DNA from: Ferruginibacter sp.
GTDB taxonomy: Bacteria; Bacteroidota; Bacteroidia; Chitinophagales; Chitinophagaceae
Length of the DNA stretch: 64,000 bases
Direction: 5' to 3'
Assembly (NCBI GenBank): GCA_013141435.1
Contig: JABFQZ010000032.1
Span: forward strand, 41,474-105,473
Position 1 is the first letter of the stretch. Each line of letters begins with the position of its first letter. Below, one piece after another: positions 17,398 through 25,548 of the stretch. The notes below the pieces were generated by a model. The model ran no database searches and was not told the origin of the DNA. It saw only the letters and a list, made by a program, of their open reading frames with translations. A program made the position numbers and the translations under genes.

Positions 17398-17419
17398 ATA
17401 GTTGTTTAAACAACTATAT
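17396..17419. promoter_or_regulatory. Perfect 24-bp palindrome, MarR operator candidate
   Basis: Half-site ATATAGTTGTTT (17396-17407) followed at once by its exact inverse AAACAACTATAT (17408-17419). The left end overlaps the first two bases of the MarR start codon on the minus strand. Length, symmetry and place fit a MarR dimer site that blocks its own transcription. Confidence 0.75.
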
Positions 17420-17514
17420 AAAGGTAAGAAATGATTTTTAATTTTAAAAAAAACTTTTATTTTTTATTTTTTTTTTGAGATAATAGAGTTAAATGGCTTG
17501 CAAAATCAAATCGT

Positions 17515-17522
17515 TATATTTG
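17515..17522 (+). promoter_or_regulatory. -7 promoter element 4 nt before the pheS ATG
   Basis: TATATTTG matches TAnnTTTG and ends 4 nt before the ATG at 17527. A TTG upstream (17499-17501) is only 13 nt from it, so the -33 element is uncertain. The spacing implies a leaderless pheS mRNA. Confidence 0.65.
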
Positions 17523-17526
17523 CAGC

Positions 17527-18555
17527 ATGGAAAATTTGCGTTTACTAATAGAGAAATATAAAGCAGAAATAAAAGCAGAAAACCCTTTGGATACTGAGGG
17601 AATAGAAAACTTTAGAATAAAGTATTTGGGCACAAAAGGGTTGGTAAAAACCATAATGGGCGAAATGAAAAATGTGGCAGTAGAAAACAAAAAGGAAGCT
17701 GGCCAACTGCTAAATGAATTTAAGGTATTTGTAGAAGAAAAATTTGCATCGTTTGAAAATGTAGATACAGAAAACGAGCAGAAAAAAAATATTGATTTTG
17801 ACCTTACCTTACCAGGTACACCATTGCCACTTGGCACAAGGCATCCTATTAGTATTGTAAAAAATAAAATAATTTCAATCTTTAATACACTTGGATTTGC
17901 AGTGGCTGAAGGTCCTGAAATGGAAGACGATTTTCATAATTTTTCGGCTTTAAACTTACCCGAAAATCATCCTGCTAGAGATATGCAGGATACATTTTAT
18001 ATATCTCAAAACCCAGACTGGCTCTTACGTACACACACTAGTAGTGTGCAAATAAGAGAAATGCAAAAAGGCAATTTGCCACTACGTATTATTTGCCCTG
18101 GCAGGGTTTTTAGAAACGAAACCATAAGTGCAAGAGCTCATTGTTTTTTTAATCAGGTAGAAGGGTTATACATTGCCGAAAATGTTTCGTTTGCCGACCT
18201 TAAACAAACACTGTATTTTTTTGTAACCGAAATGTTTGGTGCCGATGTAAAAGTACGGTTTCGTCCATCTTATTTTCCTTTTACAGAACCTAGTGCCGAA
18301 ATGGATATTAGTTGTTTGATATGCGAAGGAAAGGGTTGTAATGTTTGTAAAAAAACGGGCTGGGTAGAAATTTTGGGCTGTGGTATGGTGCATCCTAAAG
18401 TATTGGAAAATTGTGGTATAGATAGCAATAAATATACTGGCTTTGCATTTGGAATGGGAATAGAGAGAATAACTATGCTTGGTTATCAAATAAAAGATTT
18501 ACGTTTATTTAGCGAAAACGATTTGCGCTTTTTAAAACAATTTGAATCGGCTTAA
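17527..18555 (+). CDS. pheS: Phenylalanine--tRNA ligase alpha subunit
   Basis: 342 residues, normal bacterial PheS length. The N-terminal ~85 residues form the tRNA-binding coiled coil. The class II motifs are present: HPISIVKNKI, FNTLGFAVAEGPEMEDDFHNF, the motif-2 region THTSSVQIREM with RVFRNE, and motif 3 FAFGMGIERITML. The GMGIER segment binds ATP. It charges tRNA-Phe as an alpha2-beta2 enzyme; pheT is not in this window. A Cys-rich loop (CLICEGKGCNVCKKTGW) is typical of bacterial PheS. First gene of an operon with a hydroxyacyl-CoA dehydrogenase 13 nt downstream. Confidence 0.98.
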   Translation: MENLRLLIEKYKAEIKAENPLDTEGIENFRIKYLGTKGLVKTIMGEMKNVAVENKKEAGQLLNEFKVFVEEKFASFENVDTENEQKKNIDFDLTLPGTPLPLGTRHPISIVKNKIISIFNTLGFAVAEGPEMEDDFHNFSALNLPENHPARDMQDTFYISQNPDWLLRTHTSSVQIREMQKGNLPLRIICPGRVFRNETISARAHCFFNQVEGLYIAENVSFADLKQTLYFFVTEMFGADVKVRFRPSYFPFTEPSAEMDISCLICEGKGCNVCKKTGWVEILGCGMVHPKVLENCGIDSNKYTGFAFGMGIERITMLGYQIKDLRLFSENDLRFLKQFESA

Positions 18556-18568
18556 TTTATTTTAAAAA

Positions 18569-19411
18569 ATGATAAAAAACATTTGTGTAGCTGGCGCAGG
18601 TACAATGGGTAGTGGTATTGCATTGTGTGCTGCACAAAACAATTTTGTAGTAGTACTTTTTGATACAAACCAAAATGGTATTGAAAATGCAAAAAATACT
18701 ATCACAAAAAATCTTAATTTTCTTTTAGCAAAAGAAAAAATTTCGGTTGAAGAAAAAGAAATTATTTACAATCGTATTTTATTTACTACAAATATAAATG
18801 ATTGTGTAGGCGATGTGGTAATAGAAGCAATTGTAGAAAATATTGAAATAAAAGAAACCCTGTATAAAACCATTGCATCAATAAATAATGCTAACACTAT
18901 ATTAGCAAGCAATACTTCATCTCTTTCAATATCGGCTATACAAAAAAATATCGAGCATCCACAGAGAGTGTGCGGTATGCATTTTTTTAATCCTGCACAT
19001 ATTATGAAATTGGTAGAAGTTGTAGCAGGTGAGCAAACATCCGAAAATACAATTAAAAGCATTTTTAACTTATGTTTACAATTAAAAAAGCAACCTGTTA
19101 TTTGCAAAGATGCACCAGGTTTTATTGTAAACAGAGTAGCTCGACATTATTATTTAGAAGCTATGCATATTGCAAGTACGCAAAATATAGCTATTGAAAA
19201 TATTGATGCATTATTGGAAAATGTAGGTTTTAAAATGGGTCCTTTTAAATTAATGGATTTAATAGGGTTAGATGTTAATTATGCGGTATCAAAATCAATA
19301 TATGCAGCGTTTGATAATAACCTACGTTTTGCTCCGGCAGCCTTACAAGCACAAAAAGTAACCGAAGGTAAATTAGGGAAAAAATCTGGAGAGGGATTTT
19401 ATAAATACTAA
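18569..19411 (+). CDS. 3-hydroxybutyryl-CoA / 3-hydroxyacyl-CoA dehydrogenase
   Basis: 280 residues, the stand-alone 3HCDH length. The N-terminal Rossmann motif is GAGTMGSGIA (about residues 7-16). The 3HCDH signature HFFNPAHIMKLVEVV supplies the catalytic His, and DAPGFIVNRV begins the C-terminal dimerisation domain. It oxidises (S)-3-hydroxyacyl-CoA with NAD. The location between pheS and an SDR gene looks like simple operon linkage; the acyl-CoA dehydrogenase 1.6 kb away on the other strand could act in the same pathway. Confidence 0.94.
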   Translation: MIKNICVAGAGTMGSGIALCAAQNNFVVVLFDTNQNGIENAKNTITKNLNFLLAKEKISVEEKEIIYNRILFTTNINDCVGDVVIEAIVENIEIKETLYKTIASINNANTILASNTSSLSISAIQKNIEHPQRVCGMHFFNPAHIMKLVEVVAGEQTSENTIKSIFNLCLQLKKQPVICKDAPGFIVNRVARHYYLEAMHIASTQNIAIENIDALLENVGFKMGPFKLMDLIGLDVNYAVSKSIYAAFDNNLRFAPAALQAQKVTEGKLGKKSGEGFYKY

Positions 19412-19421
19412 AATATTATAG

Positions 19422-20417
19422 ATGATATTAGTAACTGGTGGCGCAGGTTTGGTAGGCAATGAACTTATAAAGCAACTATTAGCACAAGGCAAAAAAGTAA
19501 AAGCAATTTACAATAAAACAGCTCTTGCTTTTTCCGAATCCGAAAATTTAACTTCGGCTAAATGCGATATTTTAGATGTGTGTACCTTGGGTGAGGTGAT
19601 GCAAGGTGTAACAGAAGTGTATCATTGTGCAGCCATAGTTTCGTTTGCTCCAAAAGATGCAAAAAAATTATATAAAATAAATGTAGAAGGCACTGCAAAT
19701 ATTGTAAATGCCTGCTTAGTTGCTGGAGTAAACAAGCTTGTGTATGTAAGCTCAGTAGCATCGCTTGGGCGTATAAGACCTGGGCAAATGGTAAACGAAA
19801 CCATGCAATGGACCGAAGAAACAAGCAACAGCAAATACGGACATAGCAAATATTTAGCCGAAATGGAAGTGTGGCGTGGCATTGCCGAAGGGCTTAATGC
19901 AGTAATAGTAAACCCTGTAATAATTTTGGGTGCAGGTAATTGGAATGAAGGCTCTTCAAAATTATTCAAATCGGTTTACGAAGGGTTTCCTTGGTACAGT
20001 ACCGGTACATCAGGTTTTGTAGGTGTGGTGGATGTAGCCGCTGCAATGATACAATTAATGCAAAGTAAAATTACTGCTGAGCGGTTTATTTTATCTGCCG
20101 AAAATACAAGCTACCAATATATTTTAAATTGTATTGCAAAAGGATTTAATAAAAAATTACCTTCTAAAAAAGTTACTCCTCTGCTTGCTGCATTTACTTG
20201 GCGTTTAGAAGCAATAAAAAGTTTTTTTACAAAATCTAATCCGCTAATTACAAAAGAAACAGCTGCTACATCATTAGCACATGTGCAATTTGATAATAGT
20301 AAGTTATTAAATTTTTTACCCACATTTAAGTACAATAATTTGAATAATATTATTATAGAAAGTTGTAAAATATTCCAACAAAAAATTAACAATGATTCTG
20401 CTAATTTTGTAAAATGA
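19422..20417 (+). CDS. NAD-dependent epimerase/reductase of the extended SDR type
   Basis: 331 residues. The nucleotide-binding motif is VTGGAGLVGNEL at the N-terminus, followed by YHCAAIVSF, the NVEGTANIVNACL helix, the VYVSSVAS strand and the catalytic Tyr-Lys in YGHSKY. This pattern is typical of dihydroflavonol-reductase/3-beta-HSD-like extended SDRs. The substrate cannot be told from sequence. It begins 10 nt after the hydroxyacyl-CoA dehydrogenase gene, and its stop overlaps the next ATG by 4 nt. Confidence 0.92.
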   Translation: MILVTGGAGLVGNELIKQLLAQGKKVKAIYNKTALAFSESENLTSAKCDILDVCTLGEVMQGVTEVYHCAAIVSFAPKDAKKLYKINVEGTANIVNACLVAGVNKLVYVSSVASLGRIRPGQMVNETMQWTEETSNSKYGHSKYLAEMEVWRGIAEGLNAVIVNPVIILGAGNWNEGSSKLFKSVYEGFPWYSTGTSGFVGVVDVAAAMIQLMQSKITAERFILSAENTSYQYILNCIAKGFNKKLPSKKVTPLLAAFTWRLEAIKSFFTKSNPLITKETAATSLAHVQFDNSKLLNFLPTFKYNNLNNIIIESCKIFQQKINNDSANFVK

Positions 20418-21508
20418 AATTAAAATTAATTTTACTACTTTTTGTATCTGCTTTTCATTTTACTTATACTAATGCACAATCCTACTTTACCATTACTGGA
20501 AAAGTGGTAAATGATAGCAATAGCTTACCAATGGCTGCAGCATCGGTATTTGCACAAAACACAACTCTTGGTACAGTAACGGATAACGAAGGAAATTTTA
20601 AACTTACTTTACCAAACGGTGGATACGATTTAATAATCAGCTTTACAGGTTTTGTTACCGAAAGTGTAAGAATATCTGCAAATGATATTACTGAAAAAAT
20701 ACAAATTAAACTTAAAGAAAAAAACAAAAATTTAGAATCTGTAGCCATAATATCTACCAATGAGGTAAAAGATGGGTTTGCAAAATATGGTACATTTTTT
20801 AAAGACGAATTTATTGGCAACTCTACCAATAGCGAATTTTGTAGTATTCAAAATATAGATGTATTACATTTCTTTTTTAGTAAAAAGAAAAATAAATTAA
20901 AAGTGACAGCAACGGCGCCATTAATAATTAAAAATAATGCACTTGGGTATATTATAAAATACGAGTTAGATTCATTTATACATGAATTTAAAACAGAAAC
21001 CACTGCTTATACAGGCTATCCTTTATTTGAAAATATGGAAGGAGATAGTGCTCAAATGCAGCAATGGTATAATACACGGCAAGAGGCATACAAAGGATCG
21101 ATGTTGCATTTTATGCGTAGTATTTACAACAAAAATTTAATTGAGCAAGCTTTTGAAATACAATTTGTAGTAAATGTAATGGGCAAAAGCGAAGGCATAA
21201 AACTGAAAGATATTTACCCAGCACTAAATTATAGCAAAGATGATAGTGCTCAGTTGGTAGAAATTTTACCTAATCAGAATAACCTTGCAATATTATATTA
21301 TGCTGCAAAACCCAGTGCAAAATATTTAAAAGAAAACCCCGACGAGTTTAAAGAATTTAAGCTTTCGCAGCTTAACTTTAAACCTGGCGAAAGTATTGTT
21401 ATAGAACAAAATGGATTTTTTTATAACCAAAATGATATAACAACAACTGGATATTGGGCTTGGGATAAAATGGCAGAGTTACTGCCTTATGATTATATTG
21501 AAAGGTAA
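20414..21508 (+). CDS. Secreted carboxypeptidase-regulatory-like domain protein
   Basis: 364 residues, overlapping the previous gene by ATGA. A signal peptide ends NAQS. Residues 24-110 form a CarboxypepD_reg-like beta-sandwich (ITGKVVNDSNSLPMAAASVF, then GTVTDNEGNFKLTLPNGGYDLIISF in two parts). Such domains cap many Bacteroidota outer-membrane proteins. The remaining 250 residues are soluble with no recognised catalytic site. It shows no TonB plug or barrel and is therefore not a SusC-type receptor. Function unknown. The stop codon lies 5 nt from the convergent lpxD stop. Confidence 0.85.
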   Translation: MKLKLILLLFVSAFHFTYTNAQSYFTITGKVVNDSNSLPMAAASVFAQNTTLGTVTDNEGNFKLTLPNGGYDLIISFTGFVTESVRISANDITEKIQIKLKEKNKNLESVAIISTNEVKDGFAKYGTFFKDEFIGNSTNSEFCSIQNIDVLHFFFSKKKNKLKVTATAPLIIKNNALGYIIKYELDSFIHEFKTETTAYTGYPLFENMEGDSAQMQQWYNTRQEAYKGSMLHFMRSIYNKNLIEQAFEIQFVVNVMGKSEGIKLKDIYPALNYSKDDSAQLVEILPNQNNLAILYYAAKPSAKYLKENPDEFKEFKLSQLNFKPGESIVIEQNGFFYNQNDITTTGYWAWDKMAELLPYDYIER

Positions 21509-21513
21509 AAAAA

Positions 21514-22458
21514 TTACCCTTTCATTACTTTATCCCAAAGAGCAGGTATTCTTTTTATCCAAATCATTTCTCTTTTTACCACACTTGCTTCTTGAGCAGG
21601 TGCACCCCAGTAAGTTTTATTACCTTCTAAATTGCCACCTACGCCTGTACGCCCAAGTAATACAGCGTTTTCGCCAATAGTTAATGTTTTATTTATTATA
21701 CAACCTCCCCAAATTGTTACCCCATTTTTAATAGTAACACAGCCAGCAATTACTGCATTGGCTGCCACCAAACAATTTTTTCCAAAGACTGTATCATGCC
21801 CTACATGTATCATATTATCAAATCGGGTACCTTTACCCAAAATAGTATCATGGCTCACTCCTCTATCAATGGTACAATTTGCACCAATTTCTACATCATC
21901 TTCTATTACAACTCTACCACAACTTGGCATTTTTTTGTACCAAACCTCTCTATCTTTTTTTGTATTGTAATAAAAAGCATCGCTACCAATTACAGTACCA
22001 GCTTGTATTACCACATTGTTGCCAATTATACAATGGTCTAAAATTGTTACGTGTGGGTGTATTATACAATTAGTGCCTATTGTAACATTATTACCTACAA
22101 AAGCTGTTGGGTAAATAATTGTATTGGCTCCAATTTTATTTGAATTTATGGTTTCTGTAGCTTGTACAAAAGGCCTAAAATGTTGTACAATTTTACAATA
22201 CGCATCAAAAGGAGTATCGGTTACCAAAATTGTTTTGCCTTCCGGAAAATTGTTAATTTCCTTATTTATAATTATAAATGTAGCAGCACTATTTAAGCAT
22301 GTATCATAATATTTTGGATGATCTACAAAAACCAAATCGCCTTGTTCTACCTTATGCAATTCGTTTATACCAAGTGCTTGTGCACTTTTATTGCCTATTA
22401 CTTTTGCAGAAATTAAATTTGCAATTGTTTCAATATTTACTGGTGTTTCAAATTTCAT
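21514..22458 (-). CDS. lpxD: UDP-3-O-acylglucosamine N-acyltransferase LpxD
   Basis: 314 residues. The N-terminal LpxD domain (1-100) carries the family pattern with AATFIIINKE. A left-handed parallel beta-helix follows, visible as tandem hexapeptides (IGANTIIYPTAFVGNNVTIG and so on). VSHDTILGKGTRFDNMIHVGHD carries the catalytic His region. It transfers a hydroxyacyl chain to UDP-3-O-acyl-glucosamine in lipid A synthesis. It is shorter than E. coli LpxD (341). The first ATG overlaps the upstream glycosyltransferase by 4 nt, so the two are translationally coupled. It may be a LpxD paralogue, since many Bacteroidota also have the standard lpxD-lpxC cluster. Confidence 0.9.
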   Translation of the reverse strand: MKFETPVNIETIANLISAKVIGNKSAQALGINELHKVEQGDLVFVDHPKYYDTCLNSAATFIIINKEINNFPEGKTILVTDTPFDAYCKIVQHFRPFVQATETINSNKIGANTIIYPTAFVGNNVTIGTNCIIHPHVTILDHCIIGNNVVIQAGTVIGSDAFYYNTKKDREVWYKKMPSCGRVVIEDDVEIGANCTIDRGVSHDTILGKGTRFDNMIHVGHDTVFGKNCLVAANAVIAGCVTIKNGVTIWGGCIINKTLTIGENAVLLGRTGVGGNLEGNKTYWGAPAQEASVVKREMIWIKRIPALWDKVMKG

Positions 22459-23537
22459 TTTTCAGCTTTTTTTAAATCTAATTGTTGTACTAAGGTATTA
22501 TATAAAGTATTGGCAGCATTGTTTGTGCTATATTTTTTTAGTAAAACTTTACCCTCGTTTTGTAAATAATTTCGTTGGTTTTCATTTTTATAAAGTAACT
22601 GCATTTTTTCTGATATAGCCTTTATAGATTTTTTTGAAAACAAAGCAGCTTTGTTAAAAATGCTATTGTTTGTTTTATCATCATCTACAATTAAGGGAAC
22701 ATTATTTTGCAAAGCAATAAATGCATTTTGCATATACCCATAATCCGAAAAATATATAAAGCCAAATGCTGCACTTATAATTTCATGTGTATTTTCTTCT
22801 TCTTTTATAAATTCAATGTCACTTTTATATTTATAGTTTTTAAAATCGGGAATTAAATTTTTTTGAGAAATATTTTGCAAAAATAAAATTAATTTTAAAG
22901 ATGTTTTTTGCATTTTTTTTAGATCAGAAAATGCCTTTAAAACTACTAACACATTTTCTGCCGAATGTTTGTTTACAGCAAATAAAAAATAATCGAACCC
23001 ATCACAATATTTTTCTTTAATTTTTTGAATTGCGGTATCCGAATATGTTTTAGGTTTAACACTTAAAGCATTATACACTACAGTTGTTTTATCAAGGCTG
23101 TTTGAGTGCTGTGCGACTAGTTCTTCTCCAATAAAATCTTCAGCTACAAAAATTTTATCTGCATTATTTATCGATGATTTAAATATATTTTTAAAATAAA
23201 TATTTGTTTCTTGCCAAAAATTTGTTTTAGAAAAAAACAAACATTGCACTCTATTAATTTTAGAGCAAAGCATACCAGCTTCGCTTACAAAAACTATTTT
23301 TTTATGCAATTTTAAAATACTTGGTAGCCTATATGTGTACCAAAAAAACAATAAAAAATTATTTTTTGGTTTTGGAGATATTACTATTTGCTTACAATTT
23401 TTCGGAAGTCCTTCTAACAAATTTTCTACAAAAAAAATAAAAGTATTTTCTGGGTATTTGTGTACCAAAATTTCTAATGTGCAAAAAAGTTTACTTTTGG
23501 TTGCATCATCTCCAACAATATGTGCTGCAATTTTCAT
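22455..23537 (-). CDS. Glycosyltransferase, GT-B/GT4-like
   Basis: 360 residues. The C-terminal half has the Rossmann-like second domain of GT4 enzymes: NHKHSAENVLVVLKAFSDLKKMQ-like segment (seen as KHSAENVLVVLKAF), then AFGFIYFSDYGYMQNAFIALQNNVPLIVDDD, part of which corresponds to the EPFGLVxxEAMA donor-binding loop, though its Glu is not conserved. A helical YKNENQRNYLQNEG segment ends the domain. The sugar donor is unknown. It sits between a CorC-like gene and lpxD with 3-nt spacing and 4-nt overlap, which suggests a role in envelope glycolipid assembly. Confidence 0.8.
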   Translation of the reverse strand: MKIAAHIVGDDATKSKLFCTLEILVHKYPENTFIFFVENLLEGLPKNCKQIVISPKPKNNFLLFFWYTYRLPSILKLHKKIVFVSEAGMLCSKINRVQCLFFSKTNFWQETNIYFKNIFKSSINNADKIFVAEDFIGEELVAQHSNSLDKTTVVYNALSVKPKTYSDTAIQKIKEKYCDGFDYFLFAVNKHSAENVLVVLKAFSDLKKMQKTSLKLILFLQNISQKNLIPDFKNYKYKSDIEFIKEEENTHEIISAAFGFIYFSDYGYMQNAFIALQNNVPLIVDDDKTNNSIFNKAALFSKKSIKAISEKMQLLYKNENQRNYLQNEGKVLLKKYSTNNAANTLYNTLVQQLDLKKAEK

Positions 23538-23540
23538 TTA

Positions 23541-24854
23541 CTATATTTGAGCTTTTCGTAAAATTTTTAATTTTACTGTTTCAATTTTAGTGTCGCTCAT
23601 ACTTATTATATCAAATTCATAATTACCAATTATAATTTGCTCTTTTTCTTTTGGTATATTTTCGTTATGCTGTATTATGTATCCAGAAAGTGTTTCGGCG
23701 GTTTCTTCTTCTAAAAATACTAACCCATATTTTTCTGCTATTAAATCCAACTCAATTCTTCCACTAAATAAATATTCTGTTAATGATAATTGTTTATCTA
23801 CAAAATCTTCTTCATCATCATATTCATCTTTTATTTCACCAAATATTTCTTCAAGCAAATCTTCCATGGTAACAATGCCTGCAGTTCCACCAAATTCATC
23901 TATTACCCAAGCTATACTTTTTCTTTCTTTGGTAAATTTTGTCATTAAATCGGTAGCACTCATTGTTTCAGGCACTGTAGGTATAGGTAACAAAATTTCG
24001 TTTATCGTTTTAGGGCTTTTAAATAAATCTAATTGGTGTATATATCCAATAATATTGTCTATATCTTTATTATACACCACCAATTTACTCAGCTTTGTAT
24101 GTTCAAAATTTTTTTTTGCGTCTTCAATAGTATTTTCAGTTGTGAGGCTTATTATTTCTTTTCTTGGCACCAAGCAGGCTCTAAGTTTTATGTCTCTTAA
24201 CGATAACGCATTTTCAAATAATTCTTTACTTATTTCTGTGGAATGCTCTTCATTATTTATTTTTTTTTGGGCAGTTATATTTTCATAATCTATTTGCCCT
24301 AATTCATCATTATTTTTTCCTACTTTAATATTAAATATGTATTGCAATATCCACTCCGCTATACCAATAAAAAAATTTGTAGTTGGGTTAAACAATGTAT
24401 AAAAAAAGGAAACTGCCGATGCTAATAAACCGTTAGAAAGCACACTAGAGCTGCGAGCCCTAAATAGCGCTTTAAATATAAAATATATAAAAAGTATAAT
24501 TATTGTTGCTAAAATAGTTTCTACAAAAAGCCTAATAAAATTTAAGTATTGTGTAGCATTTGCAGAATATTTTACTAAATTGTTTTCTATAAAATGCCAA
24601 ACAGGAAATAATATTTGACCAATGAGTAATCCATAAATTACCAACAACACATTTACAATTATTAATATTGTACTTACAAACTGTGTAGGTTTTTCGGCAA
24701 AACCTGCCCAAGTTATACCAGCATTATTTCCATGCTTTTTATTTAACTCAAGCGAAAGTTTATTGGCCGAAATAAATACGGTTTCTATGCCTACAAAAAT
24801 GCCTATAAGCATAAGTAATACAACGATAGAGATAAACGGTATAATAAAACTCAT
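23541..24854 (-). CDS. CNNM/CorC-type membrane protein with CBS pair
   Basis: 437 residues. The N-terminal ~150 residues are the DUF21/CNNM transmembrane domain with four helices and the FVGIETVFISANKLSLE pattern. Residues ~215-335 form two CBS domains (CLVPRKEIISLTTENTIED; and MSATDLMTKFTKE, then AWVIDEFGGTAGIVTMEDLLEEI). The C-terminus is a CorC/HlyC transporter-associated domain. The family mediates Mg2+/Co2+ efflux; the Bacteroidota gliding protein GldE belongs to the same group, so that role cannot be excluded. Third gene of a murA-gmk direction cluster. Confidence 0.93.
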   Translation of the reverse strand: MSFIIPFISIVVLLMLIGIFVGIETVFISANKLSLELNKKHGNNAGITWAGFAEKPTQFVSTILIIVNVLLVIYGLLIGQILFPVWHFIENNLVKYSANATQYLNFIRLFVETILATIIILFIYFIFKALFRARSSSVLSNGLLASAVSFFYTLFNPTTNFFIGIAEWILQYIFNIKVGKNNDELGQIDYENITAQKKINNEEHSTEISKELFENALSLRDIKLRACLVPRKEIISLTTENTIEDAKKNFEHTKLSKLVVYNKDIDNIIGYIHQLDLFKSPKTINEILLPIPTVPETMSATDLMTKFTKERKSIAWVIDEFGGTAGIVTMEDLLEEIFGEIKDEYDDEEDFVDKQLSLTEYLFSGRIELDLIAEKYGLVFLEEETAETLSGYIIQHNENIPKEKEQIIIGNYEFDIISMSDTKIETVKLKILRKAQI

Positions 24855-24884
24855 TTTATATAAGTACTAAATTGAAAAGTAAAT

Positions 24885-25451
24885 TTAAGCATCTAAAAAT
24901 TCAGAAACTATTTTTTCTGCATTTGTACATGCAATATCTAAATTGGCGTTTATTACAATTTTATCAAAATATTTTTTAAAAGATAATTCGTAAGAGGCTT
25001 TATTTACTCTATCTGCCAAAGAGTCTTTGGTTTCTGTACCTCTACTTTGCAGCCGTTTTTTTAATTCATTTACCGATGGGGGCTCTATAAATAAACTCAA
25101 GGTTGCATCTTTATCAAACTGCTGCTGTACATGTATTGCTCCTTTTACATCTATATCTAAAACTGGCACTTTTTTTAAAGCCCAAATACGTTCCAATTCC
25201 GATTTTAAAGTACCATAATATTTACCCTCGTACACCATTTCCCACTCTACAAATTCATTGTTTTTTATTCTATTTTTAAAATCAACTTCTTTTATAAAAT
25301 GATAATCTACTCCATCTTTTTCTATACCTCTGGCTTCTCTTGTAGCTGCTGATACCGAAAAAGTTAGTACACTAAATTTAGCCATCAAATATTTTGTTAT
25401 AGAAGTTTTGCCAGCTCCAGATGGAGCAGTTATTATGATAAGTTTTTTCAT
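24885..25451 (-). CDS. gmk: Guanylate kinase
   Basis: 188 residues. P-loop APSGAGKTSI near residue 9-18, then the GMP-binding segment with SVSAATREARGIEKDGVDYHF and EWEMVYEGKYYGTLKSEL, and the LID region in RLQSRGTETKDSLADRV. It phosphorylates GMP and dGMP to the diphosphates in the cytoplasm. 30 nt upstream of the CorC-like gene and 97 nt downstream of murA, all on the same strand. Confidence 0.98.
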   Translation of the reverse strand: MKKLIIITAPSGAGKTSITKYLMAKFSVLTFSVSAATREARGIEKDGVDYHFIKEVDFKNRIKNNEFVEWEMVYEGKYYGTLKSELERIWALKKVPVLDIDVKGAIHVQQQFDKDATLSLFIEPPSVNELKKRLQSRGTETKDSLADRVNKASYELSFKKYFDKIVINANLDIACTNAEKIVSEFLDA

Positions 25452-25548
25452 TTTATTATTTTTGTAGTTAGTATTGAGATCAGTTTTATATACTAAATAC
25501 TTTTACATTATTTGTTTATTAATAATCTCATATTTCAATACCCATATT

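Noticed and set aside
21504..21518. Short hairpin GGTAA/TTACC covering both stop codons of convergent genes
   Set aside because: Only 5 bp of AT-rich stem; too weak to call a terminator.
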